A stretch of 64,000 nucleotides of DNA, from positions 39,731,267 to 39,795,266 of the forward strand of contig CM046308.1 in assembly GCA_025267735.1 (NCBI GenBank), written 5' to 3'. Shown piece after piece: positions 61,081 to 64,000 of this stretch. Below the pieces are notes generated by a model that did not search any database, was not told where the DNA came from, and saw nothing but the letters and a program-made list of their open reading frames with translations. Source of the DNA: Mactra quadrangularis. Lineage: Eukaryota > Mollusca > Bivalvia > Venerida > Mactridae. A program made the position numbers and the translations under genes. How positions within the stretch are numbered: the stretch's first letter is position 1; every line of letters starts with the position of its first letter.

Positions 61081-61619
61081 GGAAAATTAAGTCACATAAA
61101 TAGACATGACTCTACACTAATGAGTATACAGCGACATGTTTAGGTTTTTGGAACGATGTTCTAAGACATCGTTCCAATGGTAACAAGAAAGTATAAGATT
61201 ACTCTTTTCACGCTTCAACAATTTTCAACATAGGCAAAGAGGCGTAGTTCAAGCGTGAAACTCATTAACATCTCATTTAAATGTAATACAACGCTGGCTT
61301 GTGTTCTCGTTCTTGAAACTCTTCAGGAAAAGGGAGGTTACTCTCAGCACATACAAATTTTGCAATGGAGACGGGACAACTCAACCCGTAGACAACTCAG
61401 ACCGTGACAACTGCAAAGATTACTTGTTGGAGTAAAAAGGGCCTACGATGTTTTTGACAACGCCTGTTATATGCGTAGCATAATTACATCATTCGATAGT
61501 TATAAACAATATTAAATGATCGTATTATATTATGATACTTATGTCAATACATTAAGGACGATTTTGGTAGTTTTTGTGCGCACCGTTCTGTGCATATCTA
61601 AAACACGACGTCAACGTTA

Positions 61620-61745
61620 CAAATAAGGCAGTGGCTAGAGTTACGGTACCGTAACTCTAGGCCCAGGTTCTAGAGTTACGGAAGTTCTGTAACTGTAGAC
61701 AACCCTGCCAGGGTTGGCTAGAGTTACGGAAGTCAAATAACATGC
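61620..61745. repeat. Palindrome and repeats of CTAGAGTTACGG
   Basis: 61637-61662 is a 26-bp perfect palindrome (CTAGAGTTACGGT followed by its reverse complement). CTAGAGTTACGGAAG occurs again at about 61670 and 61719 in direct orientation, with a related TTCTGTAACTGTAG between. Confidence 0.75.
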
Positions 61746-62290
61746 GTATGTTTCAACTTTAAAACGTCGAAAAACATGTTTAAATTCAATATTACTAGAA
61801 ATAAACAAATATTTACCGACGTGACTTATCCAATTGTTATTACACCCGCCATTTTGGATATGACTAATACTCTTACCGGGTGCTTAATATACGGCGATAT
61901 GACGTTGTCGTCTTCAAAGTGACACATTAAAAGTTTACTTGAGCGATTTTAAGTTATAAAGTTTGATTATAATTTGGAATGAATATGTATAATTTTGTAC
62001 GGAATTTTAAGCAAATATTTATAGGAAATAGACGATTTTTATAGTAATTTTAATTGTGAATAAATTGCAAGTGCAAAACGTTAATTTGACTTAAATTTCG
62101 TGAACAAAAATGGGAATGTAGCTTGATGCAAAAGAGCTTAGTACTTGGGGAAAAACCTTAAATGAATTGTTGGAAAGTCGATGTTTTTTGTGAATTAATG
62201 CAGCTTGTCATTCCACACCAAATCTTTAAAATTTTAACGAAAATATTAACGATCTCGTTAAAAAATACCCATTGATAACCAAAAATGAGA

Positions 62291-63939
62291 CATACCCAAC
62301 TTTTAAACCCATCAATATTTTCGCTGTTTGATACAGCCATATAGCACTGACAGTAGATACATCAGTTTTGCGATAACATAATCTACAAGCCTTGACCCCA
62401 TGTTGTGATCGATAATGTAAGATAAGGATCATAGATCACGATTATAACCATATAGATTTCACTTTATCATTGGGGGATTAAATTCCTTGTAGACAGATGT
62501 TTTATAAATTTGTATATTGTCCATTGTGCATGAGGTGTAAATTAACACTACTTTAGTGGTAACATTTTGTATACATGACAGTTCAGTTGAAACAGGGATT
62601 TTATACAACAAATGTGTATATGTTATATTAAAAATGTTATATAAAATCCCTGGTTGAAACAAAATTAACGATTGAAATAATTTTCTTATTGTTTAATAAT
62701 GTTAGAAATGAGAAATATATTACAATATAACATCTCCATTTTAAATAAATTTATTGTCCGTCCGTGAATTTTTATACACCATATTTTCATTGAAACAAAA
62801 GCTTTAAAGTTAAATTGCAACAACTAATTCAATCCTCATAGTTATTGTTAAGCCGTCAATAACTATTTTTGTTTCGTTTGTCGGTTGCAAAATTTTACTT
62901 TGACTGAAATGACCATGCATTCATTAGTATAACTGTTTGATTATTTTTTACATTTTTAATAATATTGTTTAACATGAATTAACTAGTCAGTAACAATGTT
63001 TTCAAGGTATCTTCGTTTAAAGAAATAATTAAGGTAGTGGTGAAATTAAAACAGTTGCATGTCGTTCTTTCAGTTATTATTATGCCGCCAAAATAAACTA
63101 CAACACTTAATTAATGTGTAAAAGTATTCATTTATCAGAGAGATATGAATATATTAAAATGCAAATTATATACATATAAATATATTATAAGCAATAAAGG
63201 AGTATTTTCTAGTAAAATTATTTTAAAGTAATATTATTTTTATAATACTGATTTCATCGATTCGTATAGTCGATAATCAAATCTACCAAAAATTACATTT
63301 TCTTAACTATCTAGAATAATATTTTTTTCTAAACCTTTATTGCTAGATCATGTGAAAGATACAACTGATTAGCAATGAAACAGAGACAGGAAGGTTATCC
63401 TGTCATAAAAGTGTACCCGCTGTGCCTTGCTATATACAGTGTATTATACAATCACACCAGGGGTCCCTATATCCGATAGCGCACATTATAAAATTAAGAA
63501 AAAATATATGAAAAATCCAAAAATTTTGGAAAAAAGTGCAAAACAGACCAACACTTCATGTAGATATTTTAAAAATAAAAAATGCTCCGGAAACTAGAAA
63601 CATACAGCTTTCTCATGTCGTTTGCCAAATTTGATCAAAGGACCGGAAAGGCTTTATTTTTTAACTTATATCAGCATGAGTATTTCTTTTCCTTCTTATT
63701 TTATAGTAACGTGAGTAATCAAATAAAACCTTAAAACAGACCAAAACTTTACAATTTTACAAAAATATAAAAACAACTTTATGAAAGAAGGAAGTTTAAA
63801 CATTTTAGCATCATTTGCACAAAATTGATAACTTAAAAAATAAAAGAGATATGGCCGTTTAAAGAATTTTCCCCTATACTTTTCTATTGACAATCGAGCA
63901 TCGAATTGAGATTATGTATGGGCCTAAAAGTTGAACATG
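62291..63939 (-). mobile_element. TIR transposon T1, copy 3 (inverted)
   Basis: Reads CATACCCAACTTTTAAACCC at the left and GGGCCTAAAAGTTGAACATG at the right, a clear TIR pair. The interior is the reverse complement of the copies at 1.9 and 24.9 kb. It contains an internal inverted repeat around GGGATTTTATA (62596 and 62640). Confidence 0.78.
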
Positions 63940-64000
63940 AGTTGTCAGCTCCTTTTGGTTAAAGAAAATAGTCCAGAATAACCTTTGGTTTGGTGAAATG

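Overview
This window looks like AT-rich nuclear DNA from a bivalve mollusc. The evidence is intron-split genes with GT-AG junctions, several tRNA-derived SINE copies whose tails read like the familiar bivalve 'GTTGGGTTTAACGCCGT' repeats, many short terminal-inverted-repeat (TIR) transposons, and a mitochondria-eating-protein (MIEAP)-like gene. MIEAP-like genes are, from general knowledge, expanded in bivalves. I see no bacterial operons, CRISPR arrays or rRNA. Assignment to a heterodont/venerid-type clam is only a guess.

Layout. (1) 255-11639, minus strand: an 11-exon MIEAP-like gene that I could assemble with every exon phase matching (1539 nt, 512 aa). It starts with an N-myristoylation-type motif and ends in a MIEAP C-terminal domain. 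Its 5' end carries a tandem duplication of exon 1 and part of exon 2. (2) 17.0-39.6 kb, plus strand: four related single-domain coding exons of about 130-147 aa that look like small ADP-ribosyltransferase(ART)-fold proteins. Two TATA promoter/non-coding exon 1 modules sit 2-3.3 kb upstream of the first and third, and two more promoter modules lie at 58.2 and 59.4 kb. (3) 29.1-33.8 kb: a dispersed repeat interrupted by a segment carrying two well-spliced exons of the bHLH-zip factor AP-4 (TFAP4), minus strand. A second, degenerate AP-4-like fragment sits inside a separate TIR element at 38.0-38.85 kb. (4) 47.6-48.1 kb, minus: the last exon of a seven-transmembrane receptor. (5) 48.4-52.3 kb, plus: an inverted, 5'-truncated copy of the MIEAP-like gene that has lost a splice acceptor. 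(6) 52.5-64 kb: a dead Tc1-type transposase fragment, SINEs, MITEs, duplicated promoter modules and further repeats.

Most of the remaining DNA is nested non-autonomous transposons and segmental duplications. Inverted and direct copies link 1-5.7 kb with 48.4-52.3 kb, 16.2-17.4 kb with 57.3-58.3 kb, 21.7-23.5 kb with 59.6-60.4 kb, and 29.1-33.8 kb with 56.3-57.2 kb. The most interesting unit is the ART-like gene cluster with its reusable promoter/leader-exon cassette. All family assignments are from reading the sequence; no database search was run.
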